A stretch of 64,000 bases of DNA. Source: an uncultured Oscillospiraceae bacterium. Lineage in GTDB: Bacteria; Bacillota; Clostridia; Oscillospirales; Ruminococcaceae. The stretch is from positions 1-64,000 of the forward strand of contig CAJTMU010000006.1 in the NCBI GenBank assembly GCA_910577365.1. Reading direction: 5' to 3'. The notes below the pieces were generated by a model. The model did no database searches. It saw nothing but the letters and a program-made list of their open reading frames with translations, and was not told where the DNA came from. Each line of letters begins with the position of its first letter. Positions within the stretch are counted from its first letter, which is position 1. This document shows, in pieces, positions 62,101 through 64,000 of this stretch. The translations under genes and the position numbers were made by a program.

Positions 62101-62234
62101 TTCTTGCGATGACCGCCAACGCCTTTGAGGAGGATAAAATGATGGCGCTGAATTGCGGAATGAACGGTCATATCGCTAAGCCTATTGACGTGGAGGTTCT
62201 TTTTGATACGCTGGATAAGGTGCTTAATCCATAA
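59136..62234 (+). CDS. Hybrid sensor histidine kinase with two receiver domains
   Basis: A 1032-residue cytoplasmic-looking kinase with no membrane helices. The N-terminal 120 residues look like a pseudo-receiver, then come two or three PAS-type domains (about 130-260, 265-390, 395-520). The HisKA box is NMSHDIRTPMNA (phospho-His about 540); HATPase motifs are NLLSNSVKYT, DNGIGM and GTGLGM (about 655-722). A first, degenerate receiver spans about 770-880; a full second receiver at about 910-1030 has Asp 961 in LMDVQMPVMNGYD. ATG 59136 follows AAGGAGGATTTTATT. No output regulator is adjacent. Confidence 0.9.
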   Translation: MYHCHIRFYYVGRQQEVYNIIREMKPSEFFTHEFFHSEKPDGELAEKSDMIFAEVNGEESVNELRGLIIYNKPLIVFSEKRDIALLSDFLENITDIWTLPMSEEETKFRFIKFQQRCKRDRDSAQTSHFFDATINNVPILMWYKDKNGIHEKVNDSFCKTVHKTKEQVEGRGHAYIWDVEKDDPACIESENRVMQSRTTYVSEEIIDTGEGKRVLTTYKSPLFDFDGTVMGTVGVAVDVTQEQEYKREIEKKSHTLETIFTSLDCGIICHSLDGSQIIRINRAALNILGYKSKDDLMEAGFRTVAMSVVDEDKEMLRERIRSLSSEGDSVDVEYRVRHTDGRELHVMGSIKIIKENGELLYQRFLLDVTEQKAREMNKERLHDEMIQALSLDYSIVCYFDLDSGSGRVLRHASGKRNLANKMNFDVAINNYIDDYVDEDDKEGLRSAFDRNNLKKALENKLIFSSIYKALAEPGGKMEYFQIKVVRVGDWEDSRGVVIGFHSVDEAMRTEKEKNSLLEDALLQANNANKAKSVFLSNMSHDIRTPMNAIVGFTNLALTHIDNRVQVEEYLKKIMGSGNHLLSLINDVLDMSRIESGKMHLDEKPCSLPEILHGLQNIVHANVRAKHIELHIDTMNIKDEEIFCDKLRLNQVLLNLLSNSVKYTNEGGKVVVSATEIKVNSDDIACYQFVIKDNGIGMSEEFVKHIFEPFERERNSTISGIQGTGLGMAITKNIVDMMDGTIEVKSEQGVGTEVMVKFVFRLNSEEEKPRLIPELEGRSALVVCGAPAVCDDVAGMLKQIGMTAEWTTSGIEALYKAERENYSVFVIDEKLSDMRGMEMVRQLGKEHEPIIVMTAYDWTDSAEETSDGVSAFCVKPLFMSELRACLISIMNTGDKTLESRGETVKMRSGRILMAEDNELNQEIAAAILGEAGFEMDIADNGQMAVDMLKSSEPGYYQLILMDVQMPVMNGYDATRTIRSLENKELAGIPILAMTANAFEEDKMMALNCGMNGHIAKPIDVEVLFDTLDKVLNP

Positions 62235-62247
62235 TTCATAAACGTGT

Positions 62248-62292
62248 AAAACCTCATAAGCCGTATTGGACAGCGGCTTATGAGGTTTTTTA
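62248..62292 (+). terminator. Histidine kinase terminator
   Basis: AAAACCTCATAAGCCG (62248-62263) pairs with CGGCTTATGAGGTTTT (62274-62289), then TT. Confidence 0.88.
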
Positions 62293-62423
62293 ATACGTAG
62301 TTGTCTGATAGTGAGTATGTTCAAAAATGATTTCCGGTAAGGGTCATTATTTAGTTGTTTTATCCAAAAAAAGTTATCATGTCAATTAAATAATGTGAAA
62401 ATAGTTAAAATATGAAAAAAAGC

Positions 62424-62452
62424 TTGAAAAAAAAAGGATTTTGCGGTATACT
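62424..62452 (+). promoter_or_regulatory. glyA promoter
   Basis: TTGAAA (62424-62429), 17 bases, TATACT (62447-62452). Confidence 0.7.
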
Positions 62453-62502
62453 GTTATTAGCGATGTTATCGTGTATCAACTTAGTTATGGAGGAAAAAAA
62501 TT

Positions 62503-63759
62503 ATGTACAACGATATCGTGAATACGATAGGTTTTCTCGGCGGGTATGATAAAGAGGTTGCCGATGCCATGGGTCTGGAGCTTGCAAGGCAGAAGCGCAA
62601 TCTTGAGCTTATTGCCAGCGAAAACATTGTTTCTCCCGCGGTTATGGCGGCAATGGGCAGCGTGCTTACCAATAAGTATGCTGAGGGCTACCCGGGAAAG
62701 AGATACTATGGCGGCTGCGAGGACGTGGATATCGTGGAGAATATCGCCATTGAACGCGCCAAGAAGCTGTTTGGGGCGCAGTTTGCCAACGTGCAGACCC
62801 ACTCAGGCGCACAGGCTAACACGGCGGTCTATTTCGCGCTGCTTAAGCTCGGCGACACGGTAATGGGAATGAGCCTTGCCCACGGCGGACATCTTACTCA
62901 CGGTTCTTCCGTAAATATTTCTGGAAAGTACTATAATTTTGTTCCATATGAGCTTGACCCCGAAACGCAGGCACTTAACTATGACACTATACAAAAGCTC
63001 GCTGAGGAAAATAAGCCAAGGATGATAGTGGCAGGCGCGAGCGCTTACCCAAGAGCAATTGATTTCAAGCGGCTTGGAGAGATCGCGAAATCAGTAGGAG
63101 CTTACCTCATGGTTGATATGGCGCATATCGCGGGACTTGTCGCGGCGGGTCAGCATATGAGTCCCGTGCCTTACGCGGACGTTGTCACCACTACCACCCA
63201 TAAGACGCTCAGAGGACCGAGAGGCGGTCTTATCCTCACCAACAACGAAGAAATAGCCAAGCAGATAAACAAGTCGGTTTTCCCGGGTATTCAGGGCGGA
63301 CCGCTCATGCACGTTATCGCGGCTAAAGCGGTTTGCTTCGGCGAGGCTCTCAAGCCCGAATTCAAGGCATACGGCGAGCAGATTGTGAAAAACGCCAAGG
63401 TGCTTGCGGACACGCTTCTCGAAAAGGGCTTCGATCTGGTTTCGGGCGGCACGGACAATCACCTTATGTTGGTAGACCTCCGTCCGTTCAACATCACGGG
63501 CAAGGAGCTTGAGCAGCACCTTGACGAGGTTTACATCACAGTCAACAAGAACGCCATACCCAATGACCCGCAGAAGCCCGCTTTCACCAGCGGCGTAAGA
63601 ATAGGCACTCCTGCGGTCACTACAAGAGGACTGAAAGAAGAGGATATGAAGCAGATAGGCGAGTGTATTTACCTTACTGCAAAGGACTTTGAGGGCAGCA
63701 AGGAAAAGGTTCGCGGCATGGTTGCTGAGATTTGCGGCAGATATCCGCTTTATGAATAA
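62503..63759 (+). CDS. glyA: Serine hydroxymethyltransferase
   Basis: A 418-residue PLP enzyme that interconverts serine and glycine with tetrahydrofolate, supplying one-carbon units. Motifs are ELIASENIVSPAVMAAMGS near 34-52, YAEGYPGKRYYGGCEDVD near 62-79, VDMAHIAGLVAAG near 203-215 and TTTTHKTLRGPRGG near 229-242 (Schiff-base Lys). GGAGGAAAAAAATT precedes ATG. Its stop overlaps the start of the next gene by one base. Confidence 0.97.
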   Translation: MYNDIVNTIGFLGGYDKEVADAMGLELARQKRNLELIASENIVSPAVMAAMGSVLTNKYAEGYPGKRYYGGCEDVDIVENIAIERAKKLFGAQFANVQTHSGAQANTAVYFALLKLGDTVMGMSLAHGGHLTHGSSVNISGKYYNFVPYELDPETQALNYDTIQKLAEENKPRMIVAGASAYPRAIDFKRLGEIAKSVGAYLMVDMAHIAGLVAAGQHMSPVPYADVVTTTTHKTLRGPRGGLILTNNEEIAKQINKSVFPGIQGGPLMHVIAAKAVCFGEALKPEFKAYGEQIVKNAKVLADTLLEKGFDLVSGGTDNHLMLVDLRPFNITGKELEQHLDEVYITVNKNAIPNDPQKPAFTSGVRIGTPAVTTRGLKEEDMKQIGECIYLTAKDFEGSKEKVRGMVAEICGRYPLYE

Positions 63760-64000
63760 TGAAATACACAAGGGAGCTTACCGAGGATAGATTCAGGCGC
63801 GGAGAGCGCCTGAAATATATCTTTTTCTGGGGGCACAAACCCGCCGCGGACGGCAGCATAACAAGCGCCTGCTTCAGCCAGTGGTGGGACTGTCGCTTTA
63901 CCGTTGACGGGGTGGAATATCACACCGCCGAGCAGTATATGATGGCGCAGAAGGCTGTGCTATTCGGCGACGAGGAAGTCCGCCTCGAGATAATGAGCGC
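63759..64000 (+). CDS. NADAR family protein, N-terminal part
   Basis: The first 80 codons of a gene that runs off the window. IFFWGHKPAADG, SACFSQWWDCRFTVDGVEY and HTAEQYMMAQKAVLFGD are the NADAR (YbiA/DUF1768) signature. Members are N-glycosidases acting on damaged riboflavin intermediates or on ADP-ribose-type adducts. It overlaps the glyA stop by one base, so it is co-translated with glyA. Confidence 0.88.
   Translation, partial: MKYTRELTEDRFRRGERLKYIFFWGHKPAADGSITSACFSQWWDCRFTVDGVEYHTAEQYMMAQKAVLFGDEEVRLEIMS

Overview
The window looks like chromosome of a spore-forming, probably gut-associated clostridium, most likely in or near the Ruminococcaceae/Oscillospiraceae. The evidence is a complete spoIIIAA-AH operon, a type III glutamine synthetase, a csbB/yfhO-type glycosylation pair, TmcAL, strong AGGAGG-type ribosome sites with TTGACA-17-TATAAT promoters, and fucose/rhamnose catabolic genes. 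Species assignment is inference only.

Layout. 1-6.4 kb: the 3' end of glnN, then a patch of secreted proteins and lipoproteins showing decay (an in-frame stop, a frameshifted zinc protease, a frameshifted partial duplicate) and two copies of a promoter-plus-hairpin unit. 6.4-11.8 kb, minus strand: a small unknown gene, murD, a murL-type epimerase, a sugar-mutarotase-fold protein and tmcAL. 12-20.3 kb, plus strand: ackA, a membrane/DUF4097 pair, a YjbQ protein, a GT2 glycosyltransferase and a YfhO-like protein with a long acidic tail. 20.5-25.6 kb: tRNA-Lys with an integrase remnant, an unrecognised gene, feoB (minus) and a sigma-region-4-like gene. 25.7-32.5 kb: a fucose-isomerase-family gene (minus), cysK, a large lipoprotein with a PhoP-box-like operator, and rplJ-rplL with an L10 leader. 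32.7-40.1 kb: a MATE pump, an ECF S component, a MocR-type regulator missing its PLP lysine, a radical SAM protein, a VOC protein, rlmN, a second integrase remnant and four tRNAs. 40.5-45.7 kb: a two-gene minus operon coding for a helicase-like protein with a degraded P-loop and a 1044-residue Hsp90-like (GHKL) ATPase. 46-48.2 kb: a class II aldolase and a rhamnulokinase/fuculokinase. 48.5-53.5 kb: spoIIIA. 53.5-58.6 kb, minus: pth, a small unknown gene, mfd and thiN. 59-64 kb, plus: a hybrid histidine kinase, glyA and the start of a NADAR protein.

Two features are the most unusual. First, a dispersed intergenic repeat superfamily (at least eight copies) has AAATTTT/AAAATTT termini around a GC-rich central hairpin. 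In four copies (13.4, 22.2, 22.4 and 25.4 kb) the stem sequence changes but stays self-complementary and always presents a CGAAGC loop. In four others (10.5, 11.8, 15.6 and 50.5 kb) the element sits immediately before a start codon, and in most of these its right end reads into the Shine-Dalgarno sequence, including one inside the spoIIIA operon. Second, the Hsp90-like ATPase/helicase-like pair matches no named system I recognise. The murD-murL pair (L-glutamate ligation followed by epimerisation) is a known but uncommon route in peptidoglycan synthesis.
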